Shown piece by piece: positions 26,799 to 34,797 of a stretch of 64,000 nucleotides of DNA (its first letter is position 1; every line of letters begins with the position of its first letter). The stretch is taken from assembly GCA_040216735.1 (NCBI GenBank), contig JAVJOO010000002.1, positions 1,019,118 to 1,083,117 of the forward strand, in the 5' to 3' direction. Position numbers and translations under genes: made by a program. The notes beneath the pieces are model-generated. The model saw only the letters and a program-made list of their open reading frames with translations. It ran no database searches and was not told where the DNA came from. The stretch is from Alphaproteobacteria bacterium (GTDB lineage Bacteria > Pseudomonadota > Alphaproteobacteria > SHVP01).

Positions 26799-27662
26799 AT
26801 GGCGACGTTGCATTCGTCCGAGGCCAATAACTCTTGGAACCAAGAATTTTCTTTGGGAGACGATGAATTTCGCTTCCTTGCTTCGCTGATCTACGATCGT
26901 ACCGGTATCGTCGTTGGGGACAATAAGCGAAACCTCGTCTACTCGCGCCTTGCGCGGCGAATCCGACTGCTGAAACTCTCGTCGTTTCGAGATTATTGCG
27001 ACCTGCTGGAATCGTCAGCAGGCGAGGACGAGCTCCCTGAAACGATCAACGCGGTGACGACGAACCTCACCAAGTTCTTTCGCGAAGATCACCACTTCGA
27101 CCATCTGCGCAAGGACGTCGTACCGAAGCTGTTCTCGGCTGGCCGGCGGAAGTCGAAGATACGTCTTTGGTCGGCGGGTTGTTCCTCCGGTCAGGAACCG
27201 TTTTCGATCGCGATGACCCTGGCCGATTCGGTACCCGATCTGGCGAGCTGGGATGCCAAGATCCTCGCGACGGATCTCGATTCCAACATGATCGCCCGGT
27301 CGGCCACAGGCGAATATGCCGCACGGGAGATCGAGACGATTCCGCCGGCGACGCGGAAGAAATACCTGACGGGCAAGAAGGGCGACGCGAGCCAGACATT
27401 TAGCAACGAGTTACGGCGACTCATTACCTTCAAGCAACTAAACCTCCTGCATCAATGGCCGATGAAGGGTCCGTTCGACATTATCTTTTTCCGCAACGTC
27501 GTGATCTACTTCGACGTAGAAACCCAACGCGACATCCTTGGCCGGATGTGGTCGATGCTCGCGGACGATGGCTACTTGTATGTAGGGCACTCCGAGAACC
27601 TAAGTCGGGTCACCGACCGGTTCGCTTTGGTGGGCCGTACCATCTACCGCAAGGTATTGTGA
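26799..27662 (+). CDS. cheR: Chemoreceptor methyltransferase CheR
   Basis: CheR methylates receptor glutamates with SAM for adaptation. The 287-residue sequence has the N-terminal helical domain (YDRTGIVVGDNKRNLVYSRL), TNLTKFFREDHHFDHL, the SAM loop LWSAGCSSGQEPFSIAM and DIIFFRNVVIYFD near the catalytic core. The globin-coupled receptor upstream ends in a possible CheR-docking pentapeptide. It sits 7 bases after cheW and 10 bases before cheB. Confidence 0.96.
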   Translation: MATLHSSEANNSWNQEFSLGDDEFRFLASLIYDRTGIVVGDNKRNLVYSRLARRIRLLKLSSFRDYCDLLESSAGEDELPETINAVTTNLTKFFREDHHFDHLRKDVVPKLFSAGRRKSKIRLWSAGCSSGQEPFSIAMTLADSVPDLASWDAKILATDLDSNMIARSATGEYAAREIETIPPATRKKYLTGKKGDASQTFSNELRRLITFKQLNLLHQWPMKGPFDIIFFRNVVIYFDVETQRDILGRMWSMLADDGYLYVGHSENLSRVTDRFALVGRTIYRKVL

Positions 27663-27672
27663 GGCGCATGCC

Positions 27673-28734
27673 ATGGGGTCAGTAACACGTGTCGTTATCG
27701 TCGACGACTCATCCTTGTTTCGAAAAGTTCTAGAGCAAATCCTCAGCCGAGATCCAGAAATAGAGGTCGTCGGCACTGCAGAAGACGCGTTCGTCGCGCG
27801 CGAGATGATCAAGGATCTCAACCCCGACGTCATCACGCTCGACATCGAAATGCCCAACATGGACGGGCTGTCCTTCCTTGAGAAAATCATGCGGCTGCGC
27901 CCGATGCCCGTCGTCATGGTCTCCACGCTGACGCAACACGGCGCGGAGGCGGCCCTAAAGGCGCTCGAAATGGGGGCGGTCGATTACCACCCAAAACCGA
28001 CCGCGGGGGTCTTGGATCAGTTGGAAGCCGACGCGGAAGCGCTGTGCGCCAAGGTCAAAGGTGCCGCGAAGGCCAAGGCTGGCTACGGTCTAAGATTGGC
28101 TTCGGCTGTTGTTAAGAAGCCTGCGAGCAACAAATTGGTGCGGCCTAACTACCGGCCCGGGAGCAAGTTGATCGCGATAGGGTCATCCACGGGTGGCGTC
28201 GAGGCGCTGCACCAAGTGATCCCCTATCTGCCTGAAAATTGCCCACCCACAGTGATTACCCAACATATGCCTGCGTCCTTTACGCAGGCCTTCGCCAACC
28301 GCCTCAACAACGTTTCCGCGGCGACTGTTTCCGAGGCGCAGGACGGCGACCCCATCGTGCCGGGGCGGGTCTATGTTGCGCCTGGCGGCGATGCCCACCT
28401 TGAAGTTCGACGCGACGGGGCGCGGCTGGTTTGCAAGCTTGTCGAAGGCCCGCTGACCTCCGGCCATCGGCCATCGGTCGACGTCCTGTTTACCTCGGTG
28501 GCGAAGGTCGCGAGCGCGAGCGCAATCGGCGTAATTTTGACGGGAATGGGCCGAGACGGCGCCTCCGGGCTCAAGCTCATCCGCGATGGCGGCGGTCATA
28601 CGATCGGCCAAAATGAGGAATCGTGCGTCGTTTATGGGATGCCGCGGGTAGCCCATGAAATCGGTGGCGTCGAAGTACAAGTCTCGCTCGACAAAGTGGC
28701 TGAAAAAATTCTCGAGTTCTGTAACGCAGCGTAA
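27673..28734 (+). CDS. cheB: Protein-glutamate methylesterase/glutamine deamidase CheB
   Basis: CheB removes receptor methyl groups and deamidates glutamines when phosphorylated by CheA. The 353-residue protein has a receiver domain with D57 (VITLDIEMPNMDG), a linker rich in K and A, and the esterase domain with the triad S172 (IAIGSSTGGVEALH), H198 (VITQHMPASF) and D295 (LTGMGRDGASG). All are intact. Together with CheR and CheD this gives a full adaptation set. Confidence 0.96.
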   Translation: MGSVTRVVIVDDSSLFRKVLEQILSRDPEIEVVGTAEDAFVAREMIKDLNPDVITLDIEMPNMDGLSFLEKIMRLRPMPVVMVSTLTQHGAEAALKALEMGAVDYHPKPTAGVLDQLEADAEALCAKVKGAAKAKAGYGLRLASAVVKKPASNKLVRPNYRPGSKLIAIGSSTGGVEALHQVIPYLPENCPPTVITQHMPASFTQAFANRLNNVSAATVSEAQDGDPIVPGRVYVAPGGDAHLEVRRDGARLVCKLVEGPLTSGHRPSVDVLFTSVAKVASASAIGVILTGMGRDGASGLKLIRDGGGHTIGQNEESCVVYGMPRVAHEIGGVEVQVSLDKVAEKILEFCNAA

Positions 28735-28748
28735 TCAGGAATATAGGA

Positions 28749-29138
28749 ATGCCAAATCCAAAGAATATCCGTGTCTTGGTCGTTGACGATCAGATGAGTA
28801 TGCGTGGCCTGACGCGATACAGTCTTGAGCAACTTGGCTTCAAGACGATCTCCGAAGCTCCGGACGGTAAGGCCGGTTTTGAGTCGGCGACCAAAAACCC
28901 TGTCGACCTCATCATTTCGGACTACAACATGCCCGAAATGGACGGCCTTCAGTTCTTGCGGGCGGTTCGCGCAGATCCAAATATGCGCAAAACGCCTTTC
29001 ATCATGGTCACTGGGCGTGGAGATAAGGAGTTGGTGACGAAAGCCGCACAGGCAGGGGTCAACAACTACGTCATCAAACCCTTTACGGTCGAGATTCTGA
29101 AAAAGAAGATCGAAGCCGTCGTCGGTCGTCTCGAATAG
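28749..29138 (+). CDS. Second CheY response regulator
   Basis: A 129-residue receiver domain. Acidic residues in VLVVDDQMSMRG, the phosphoacceptor in LIISDYNMPEMDGLQF, the switch threonine in FIMVTGRGD and the lysine in NYVIKPFTVE are all present. It is more like enterobacterial CheY (SDYNMPxMDGL) than the CheY at 23.7 kb, so this may be the motor-binding CheY and the other a phosphate sink; that split is inference. The next gene starts 4 bases later. Confidence 0.92.
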   Translation: MPNPKNIRVLVVDDQMSMRGLTRYSLEQLGFKTISEAPDGKAGFESATKNPVDLIISDYNMPEMDGLQFLRAVRADPNMRKTPFIMVTGRGDKELVTKAAQAGVNNYVIKPFTVEILKKKIEAVVGRLE

Positions 29139-29142
29139 TCGT

Positions 29143-30339
29143 TTGGACGACGCGGTTAAAAATAGCCTACGGCTCCATGCCCTATGGCGTCAGGGCCGCG
29201 AAGGCGGCGTTCGCGCCGACTTCAGCGGCGCCGACCTATCCGGCGTCCAGTTTGGGGCTGCCGACCTCCATGGGGCAAAGTTCCGTGGAGCGACGTTGGT
29301 CGGTTGTTCGTTTGTCGGTGCGTCGCTCCGAAATGCCGACCTATTCAAAGCGGACTTAAGAGACGCAGACCTCAGTTATGTCGATCTCGAGGGCGCGGAC
29401 GTACGTGCGGCGAGCTTTGCCAACGCCAAGCTGAAGGGTGCCCGCTTGCTGGGGGTGAGCTTTCGTCGGGGCCTCCGGATGAAAGCCGACGGTAGCGGCG
29501 AGCCCGAGGTCATTCGACAAGACCTGTCTGGTGCGGACCTCGACAATGCGGACCTACGCGGGGTTGACGCGAGTGCCGCCAACCTCACGGCCGCGTCGCT
29601 CAAAGGCGCTATCCTTACCGAAACAGAGTTCGCCGACGCGGATCTAACCAACGCGGATCTATCGGGCGCAGATTTGCGGGATTCGAACCTGACCGGCGTG
29701 AGCCTCAGCGGTGCCAATCTGGCCCAGGCGATGTTGAGCGACGCACGTTTGGACAAGGCGAAACTTGACGGCGCCAATTTGTCCGGGGCCGATCTCAAAG
29801 GGGCCCGGGTCGAACGGGATCAGGTCGCTGGTGCCATTCGCGACGAGAGTATCGCGACCCCGGCCCAGGCGCGCGAACTGGCAATGGCCGAGCTCAGCCG
29901 CCACCAGGTGTGGTTGCGCACCGGCGAGGGCGAGCGGGCATCTCTTCAGGGCGCCAACCTCGATGGCGTCGATTTGCGTAAACGCGACCTTAGTGGCGTC
30001 GTGTTCATCGGGGCGCACCTGCGGTCGGCCAAGCTTACAGGCGCTTTGCTGCGTCTCGCCGATCTTTCCGAGGCCGATCTCTCCCACGCCGATCTTTCGG
30101 GATGCGATCTTCGCGGCGCCAATCTGCGCAGCGCGAACCTAAGTGGCGCGAACCTCGACGGGGCGAACCTGGGCGTGGCGCGGATCAGAGCCGAGGACGG
30201 CGCCACCGTTCAGGACGAGACGCCGACCGATCTCACCGACGCGATTCTACACCGGGTGCACCTCGCCGGTGCGAAACTCAAAGGCGCGGTGTCCAACTGG
30301 CCGGGCGGGCTCGATGCTCTCTCCGCGCCTACCGGTTGA
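29143..30339 (+). CDS. Pentapeptide-repeat protein in the chemotaxis operon
   Basis: A 398-residue protein made almost wholly of A(D/N)LxX repeats, which fold as a right-handed quadrilateral beta-helix. It has two modules, each opened by a short helical lead-in: LRLHALWRQGREGGVRADF at the N terminus and ELSRHQVWLRTGEGERASL at about 247. The start is a TTG (29143), 4 bases after the cheY stop, with no clear ribosome site, which suggests translational coupling. cheD starts 5 bases after its stop. No signal peptide or membrane segment is seen. Gyrase-protection proteins (Qnr/MfpA) share the fold, but the operon position points to a scaffold or signalling role. The function is unknown. Confidence 0.88.
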   Translation: MDDAVKNSLRLHALWRQGREGGVRADFSGADLSGVQFGAADLHGAKFRGATLVGCSFVGASLRNADLFKADLRDADLSYVDLEGADVRAASFANAKLKGARLLGVSFRRGLRMKADGSGEPEVIRQDLSGADLDNADLRGVDASAANLTAASLKGAILTETEFADADLTNADLSGADLRDSNLTGVSLSGANLAQAMLSDARLDKAKLDGANLSGADLKGARVERDQVAGAIRDESIATPAQARELAMAELSRHQVWLRTGEGERASLQGANLDGVDLRKRDLSGVVFIGAHLRSAKLTGALLRLADLSEADLSHADLSGCDLRGANLRSANLSGANLDGANLGVARIRAEDGATVQDETPTDLTDAILHRVHLAGAKLKGAVSNWPGGLDALSAPTG

Positions 30340-30343
30340 CACC

Positions 30344-30955
30344 ATGAATGCGGGTACCGACAGCGACAGCCGTAGGCGCTTCTTCGATGCGAACAAGCAG
30401 CAATGGTTTGTGCGCGTTTCGCAGGGAGACTATTACATCACCTCGGACGCAGACGTTGTCCTGCATACGGTGCTCGGTTCTTGCATATCGGCATGTATCC
30501 GAGATCCGGTCCTAGGTGTGGGCGGGATGAACCATTTCCTACTCCCCAATGCAGAGAACATCGACCTAAAAGCGGGTGGCGCCGAGGCGCTTGCCTTGCG
30601 GTACGGAAACTATGCGATGGAGTTGCTGATCAACGGCTTGTTGAAGCGTGGTGCGGTGCGGAATCGGCTTGAAATAAAATTGTTCGGCGGGGGCAATGTC
30701 GTGAAGGGTATTACCGGCATCGGCCACAAGAACGCGGACTTCATCGAAGCCTATCTTGCGGCCGAAAGCTTGGCGGTTTCATCCCATCACCTGCGCGGGT
30801 TCGCCGCACGCAAGGTTCACTATTCGCCCAATAGCGGACGCGCCCGAATGCTGTTGATCGCCGACGACACTCAGAGGGATATTTTCAAGAAAGAGATGGC
30901 GCGTTCCGTTCGTGTCGAGCCGACACCCAGCGGCGACGTCGAGCTGTTCGACTGA
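30344..30955 (+). CDS. cheD: Chemoreceptor glutamine deamidase CheD
   Basis: CheD deamidates receptor glutamines and in some bacteria modulates CheC or receptor activity. The 203-residue sequence has HTVLGSCISACIRD with the catalytic cysteine C47, MNHFLLPNAEN with H64, and KLFGGGNVVKGITGIGHKN. I chose the ATG at 30344; the longer in-frame frame upstream is a shadow of the pentapeptide gene. It is overlapped closely by its neighbours in the operon (5 bases from the previous stop, 1 base to the next ATG). Confidence 0.95.
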   Translation: MNAGTDSDSRRRFFDANKQQWFVRVSQGDYYITSDADVVLHTVLGSCISACIRDPVLGVGGMNHFLLPNAENIDLKAGGAEALALRYGNYAMELLINGLLKRGAVRNRLEIKLFGGGNVVKGITGIGHKNADFIEAYLAAESLAVSSHHLRGFAARKVHYSPNSGRARMLLIADDTQRDIFKKEMARSVRVEPTPSGDVELFD

Positions 30956-30956
30956 T

Positions 30957-31373
30957 ATGTCTGACGAGGAAACACACGAGACGATCGACGGGCACGAGAA
31001 AGACCGGTGGGTTAGGCTCGACCGGCTTCTACGGGCGCTCGCGGAAGAGATCTCGATCGTCCGCCAACGGAAGATCAGGATTGCCGACAGTATCAGTGAA
31101 AAGATTGCCGAGTCGGGTTCGGAGTGGCTCCGCGACAGCGCTTTCGTCGCCGCGCTTCAAGATTTCGACCTGATGAGTCAGGAACTCGACCACGTCTCGT
31201 CGCTGCTCGCCGCCATCGGTGAATCGTTGAAGCACCGCGATGCCGTCGAAGTCGCTGTCGACCATGGGATCGAAGCGGTGAAACTTTCGTCGATGCGGAC
31301 GCGCTTAAAGGCAGCCGTCTATGACGAAGTGCCGAGCGCTGCGGCGCTCGATGACCAGGACGAAATTTGGTAG
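30957..31373 (+). CDS. Unknown helical protein at the end of the chemotaxis operon
   Basis: A 138-residue acidic, probably all-alpha cytoplasmic protein beginning 1 base after the cheD stop. Features are DRLLRALAEEISIVRQRKIR, ISEKIAESGSEWL, a central AALQDFDLMSQELDHVSSLL helix and the C terminus LDDQDEIW. There is no metal or catalytic motif and no membrane segment. Helical length and operon position would fit a CheZ-like or coupling role, but I see no CheZ active-site signature and do not assign one. The C-terminal QDEI also occurs in the tail of the CheY-like protein at 20.6 kb. Confidence 0.65.
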   Translation: MSDEETHETIDGHEKDRWVRLDRLLRALAEEISIVRQRKIRIADSISEKIAESGSEWLRDSAFVAALQDFDLMSQELDHVSSLLAAIGESLKHRDAVEVAVDHGIEAVKLSSMRTRLKAAVYDEVPSAAALDDQDEIW

Positions 31374-31377
31374 GTCG

Positions 31378-31830
31378 CTAGTTCTGCATTTGATAGCGCC
31401 GCGCGAGCCAGAGGATGTAGTACTCCTCCTTGCTCTTGGGCTGTATCGATTCGATCCGGTCGAGGGTCGAACGTTCCCAGTTGTTGAGCGGGGCCGAAGA
31501 GAGCAAGCGCTGGCGTAACCCTTCCGAATTGCCGGTTCCGCTCCGCGTCGACGAGTTGGTTTGCCGCCGCAACTCGGCGATTTCATTCTGTAGCTTGCGG
31601 ATCAACGCCCGGGCGAGCCAACTCTGCTTGTGGTCCTCGACCCAGGCGGTATTGGCAACGCCCTCATAATGCTTGGGCAGATGTTCGGTGAATAAGGTGT
31701 CGTAGGTCAGGCCGGCCCCGGTGACGATCGCCGCGGCTTTTCTCGCCGCCGAAAGGGCCTCTCCGTCGGAGTCCGACGTGGTCATCGCCAACACCTTGGA
31801 AAGCTTCCTGACATCGACATGTTGACCCAT
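31378..31830 (-). CDS. DUF2786-like hypothetical protein
   Basis: A 150-residue protein. Its N-terminal LSKVLAMTTSDSDGEALSAARKAAAIVTGAGLTYD resembles the DUF2786 motif (KIxxLLxxAxxxxExEAxxAxxKAxxLxxxxGL), an uncharacterised helical domain frequent in phage-related and Tra-type proteins. The middle has a polar helix (RKLQNEIAELRRQTNSSTRSG) and the C terminus reads EEYYILWLARRYQMQ. It is convergent with the chemotaxis operon (4 bases between stops) and divergent from the GDPD gene. The start is the ATG at 31830. The function is unknown. Confidence 0.6.
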   Translation of the reverse strand: MGQHVDVRKLSKVLAMTTSDSDGEALSAARKAAAIVTGAGLTYDTLFTEHLPKHYEGVANTAWVEDHKQSWLARALIRKLQNEIAELRRQTNSSTRSGTGNSEGLRQRLLSSAPLNNWERSTLDRIESIQPKSKEEYYILWLARRYQMQN

Positions 31831-31934
31831 CAAGCCGCCCCACTCTGTGCCGGTTTCGTGTTAATGTTGAGCAACGCCACCCAACACCTTGTTCTACATA
31901 TACTAAAAGTTACCCACAGGTCACGCAATATGTT

Positions 31935-32672
31935 GTGCTTTCGGTGATCGACGGCATCCTTCCTTTTGTGATCGGCCACCGGGGGGCGAGCGGGTCGGCG
32001 CCTGAAAACACCCTCGCTGCGGCCTGCCGTGCCCATGACCTCGGCGCCCGGTGGATCGAGATCGACGTTCAACTGGCAAAGGACGGTGTTCCGGTCGTTT
32101 TCCACGACCACACGCTCGAGCGCACGACGAATGGCGAGGGCGCCGTTGCTGCCCAAACCGCGGACCAACTCGCGAGGCTGGATGCAGGGGCGTGGTTCTC
32201 CCCGGACTTCGCCGGTGAGCGTGTCCCAACGCTAGAAGAAATGCTCTCGGTCTGCCGTGAGATCGGTCTCGGGCTCAATGTCGAACTCAAGCCTGCCGTA
32301 GGTACCGATTTGGCGACGGCGCGCGCCGTCGCCGATGTCCTGCGCGGTGCCGACCAACCGCTTCTGATCAGCAGTTTCTCAATCCTGGCGCTCGCGGCGT
32401 TTCACGATGCCGCGCCGCATCTGTCGCTCGGCGCGCTCTTCAAGAGACCGCCGCAAACCCGGGCGCCCTTGTCGGGCCTGCCGTTCTATTCGGTCCATGT
32501 GGCGGCAAACGCTACCGAAAAGGCCGATGTCACCCGCTTAACTCTCGGCGGATACCGCGTCCTGGTTTACACCGTGAACGATGTCGCGCTCGGGTCGCGG
32601 CTACGCGATTGGGGGGTGACGGCGATCTTCACCGACCACCCAAATCGATTCACGGCGCAGAATTCGGCTTAG
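31935..32672 (+). CDS. ugpQ: Glycerophosphodiester phosphodiesterase
   Basis: A 245-residue GDPD that hydrolyses glycerophosphodiesters to glycerol-3-phosphate and an alcohol. Catalytic and calcium-site residues are H15-R16 (IGHRGASGSAPENTLAA), E42 and D44 (IEIDVQLAKDG) and H57 (VFHDHTLERTT). Without a signal peptide and at this length it matches cytoplasmic UgpQ rather than periplasmic GlpQ. It starts with GTG (31935). Its 3' end overlaps the convergent histidine kinase gene by 23 bases. Confidence 0.9.
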   Translation: MLSVIDGILPFVIGHRGASGSAPENTLAAACRAHDLGARWIEIDVQLAKDGVPVVFHDHTLERTTNGEGAVAAQTADQLARLDAGAWFSPDFAGERVPTLEEMLSVCREIGLGLNVELKPAVGTDLATARAVADVLRGADQPLLISSFSILALAAFHDAAPHLSLGALFKRPPQTRAPLSGLPFYSVHVAANATEKADVTRLTLGGYRVLVYTVNDVALGSRLRDWGVTAIFTDHPNRFTAQNSA

Positions 32673-34041
32673 CCTCGCCCCGACTCAGCGCAAATATCAG
32701 CGTCGCGATGACGCCGGGGCGATTGTCGTCGATCGTCAACTGGGCGTCGTGTAGGCGCGCGACGGCGCGCACAAGGCTGAGGCCCAGGCCGCTCCCGGGG
32801 TTCGACCGGCTGGTATCCGCGCGGTAGAAGCGTTCCAGCACTTTCTCGCGGTCCGCCGCGGGAATACCTGGGCCGGCATCGGCCACGCTGAGTACAGCGG
32901 TTCCGTCGCGGGCGACGACCCGCACGGAGATACGCTGGCGTCCATATTTGATCGCATTGTCGAGCAGGTTTGAGATCGCCTGGGACAGGAGCGCTCGGTG
33001 CGCGCGAATACGCAAGCCAGGCTCTAGCTCGCCTGAAAGATCGATACCGGAATCCTCCGCCGCCGGCGCAAAGAGTTCGATAACCTCACCCACCAATTCG
33101 GCCGGGTCGAGATACTCCATCTCCTGGTGGAGCGCCCCTGACTCCGCGCGCGCAATGGCCAAGAGGGCATTGAACGTCGCGATTAACGAATCGATCTCCT
33201 CGACCGTTTGCGCAAGGAGGTCGCGGTAGTCCGGTTCGGTTCTGCGTGCCATCAACGCGACGTCGATCCGCGTGCGCATTCTGTTGAGGGGCGTCCGAAG
33301 GTCGTGGGCAATGTTGTCCGATACGTTGCGCATTCCCAACATCAAACGCTCGATGCGGTCGAGCATCGAATTGAGGTTGAGCGCAAGTTGCGCGAGTTCG
33401 TCGTTGCCGCCCGCAACGGGAACGCGTTGGGTAAGATCGCCGGCCATGATTTCCCGGCTGGTCCGGTTGATCGCTTCGACGCGCCGCAAGGTCCCGCGGC
33501 TAACCGCGAGCGCGCCGCCCAGGCCGAGGATCAAAATCGCCGCGAAAGCCCATACCAACGAGCGGCGGATGCGCGTCGTGACTTGGTTGCGTTCTTCGAC
33601 GTCGCGCCCAACGAGCATCTGAAACCCGCCGACGAGGCGCAGATGTCGCGCGCGCGCTGCGCGTTCTTGCAGCGTGCCGGCGATCGGGCGTTCGAAGCGG
33701 AAGTTTAACCATCCCTGGGCATCGGCGTCGCCCGGCGGCCACCCGTCCAGGTTTCCCGCCAAAAGGCGGCCCGCCGGATCGATCAGGAGGTAGAGGCTCT
33801 GCCGTTGGTTGCGGCTGCGTTCTTCGACAATGGCGCTCAACCCCCGCAGCCCACGACTCCGGTAGGTCTCTGACAGTCCAGTAATTTCGGCGTTGATCGT
33901 GGCGTCCGTCTGCCGTTCGATGAACGCTGCGGTCGACCAGAAAACGAACAGGATTAGGGCGGCGCCGGACAGTCCGAAGAGCCCCAGGTATCCCAGTGCG
34001 ATTCGAAAGGTATAGGTACGGAAAAGCGTGAACTTAGGCAC
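32650..34041 (-). CDS. Sensor histidine kinase of a two-component pair
   Basis: A 463-residue inner-membrane kinase. TM1 lies at about 13-35 and TM2 at about 168-190 (SLVWAFAAILILGLGGALAV), enclosing a periplasmic sensor of about 130 residues. Then come HAMP, HisKA with the phosphorylated histidine in NIAHDLRTPLNRM, and HATPase with LLDNAIKYG, VADAGPGIPA and GSGLGLSLVRAVA. It overlaps the regulator gene by 8 bases. The downstream position from an HtrA protease suggests sensing of envelope damage, but the ligand is unknown. Confidence 0.92.
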   Translation of the reverse strand: MPKFTLFRTYTFRIALGYLGLFGLSGAALILFVFWSTAAFIERQTDATINAEITGLSETYRSRGLRGLSAIVEERSRNQRQSLYLLIDPAGRLLAGNLDGWPPGDADAQGWLNFRFERPIAGTLQERAARARHLRLVGGFQMLVGRDVEERNQVTTRIRRSLVWAFAAILILGLGGALAVSRGTLRRVEAINRTSREIMAGDLTQRVPVAGGNDELAQLALNLNSMLDRIERLMLGMRNVSDNIAHDLRTPLNRMRTRIDVALMARRTEPDYRDLLAQTVEEIDSLIATFNALLAIARAESGALHQEMEYLDPAELVGEVIELFAPAAEDSGIDLSGELEPGLRIRAHRALLSQAISNLLDNAIKYGRQRISVRVVARDGTAVLSVADAGPGIPAADREKVLERFYRADTSRSNPGSGLGLSLVRAVARLHDAQLTIDDNRPGVIATLIFALSRGEAKPNSAP

Positions 34042-34705
34042 GCAGCACGTATCCGGATCCCCGCACGGTGTGGAGCAGGGGGACTTCGAAGCCTTTGTCG
34101 ATCTTAGCGCGCAAACGGCTGATATGGACGTCGATCACGTTGGTCTGCGGATCGAAATGATAGCCCCATACCTGTTCCAAGAGCATCGTGCGGGTGACCA
34201 CGCGCCCGGCATTTCGCATGAGGTGCTCCAGGAGCGCGAACTCCCGCGGTTGGAGGGCGATCTGCTGCCCGTGGCGGGTCACCTGTCGCGAAAGCAGATC
34301 CATTTCAAGATCGGCGACTTTGAGCGCTGTTTCCTGGCCGCTTCCGGTCCCGCGCCGGGCCAGTCCCTCGATCCGAGCCAGCAGTTCGGCGAACGCGTAG
34401 GGTTTGGCGAGGTAGTCGTCTCCACCCGCACGCAGGCCTTTCACGCGATCGTCGACCTCCCCAAGCGCGCTTAGGAACAACACCGGCGTGGTATTGCCGT
34501 CGCGGCGCAATTGTTGGACCAAGGCGATGCCGTCCATACCCGGAAGCATCCGGTCGACGACCATCACGTCGTAGGTGCCAGAGTTGGCCTGCGCATAACC
34601 GGTGAGACCATCGGCCGCGTGGTCCGCTACATGCCCGCTCTCACGCAGGCCCTTGACCACATAGCCCGCGGTCTCGCGGTCGTCCTCAACAATCAATATG
34701 TGCAT
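34034..34705 (-). CDS. OmpR-family response regulator
   Basis: A 223-residue regulator. The receiver has D8/D9 in IVEDDRETAG, the phosphoacceptor in VMVVDRMLPGMDG and the lysine in YLAKPYAFAE. The winged-helix domain has LQPREFALLEHLMRNAGRVV and VIDVHISRLRAKID, ending HTVRGSGYVLRA. Its stop overlaps the kinase start. It is separated from htrA upstream by 92 bases that contain a strong hairpin, so it may be only partly co-transcribed with the protease. Confidence 0.93.
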   Translation of the reverse strand: MHILIVEDDRETAGYVVKGLRESGHVADHAADGLTGYAQANSGTYDVMVVDRMLPGMDGIALVQQLRRDGNTTPVLFLSALGEVDDRVKGLRAGGDDYLAKPYAFAELLARIEGLARRGTGSGQETALKVADLEMDLLSRQVTRHGQQIALQPREFALLEHLMRNAGRVVTRTMLLEQVWGYHFDPQTNVIDVHISRLRAKIDKGFEVPLLHTVRGSGYVLRA

Positions 34706-34756
34706 GTCGCCGGTTCCACGACGCGAAGACTACTCAATTCGCGCAAGGCATGCAGT

Positions 34757-34791
34757 AGGACGATGCCGGACCGGTAGGCCGACATCGTCCT
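34757..34791 (-). terminator. Hairpin between htrA and the response-regulator gene
   Basis: A perfect 9-bp inverted repeat, CATCGTCCT (34783-34791) and AGGACGATG (34757-34765), with inner partial pairing. It sits 6 bases beyond the htrA stop and is not followed by a T run on the minus strand. It may be an attenuator, processing site or weak terminator that sets protease and regulator levels apart. Confidence 0.5.
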
Positions 34792-34797
34792 GTCCTG

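Noticed and set aside
29376-30206. Minus-strand frames opposite the pentapeptide gene
   Set aside because: The repetitive sense codons create long antisense frames; the sense strand holds the real A(D/N)LxX repeats.
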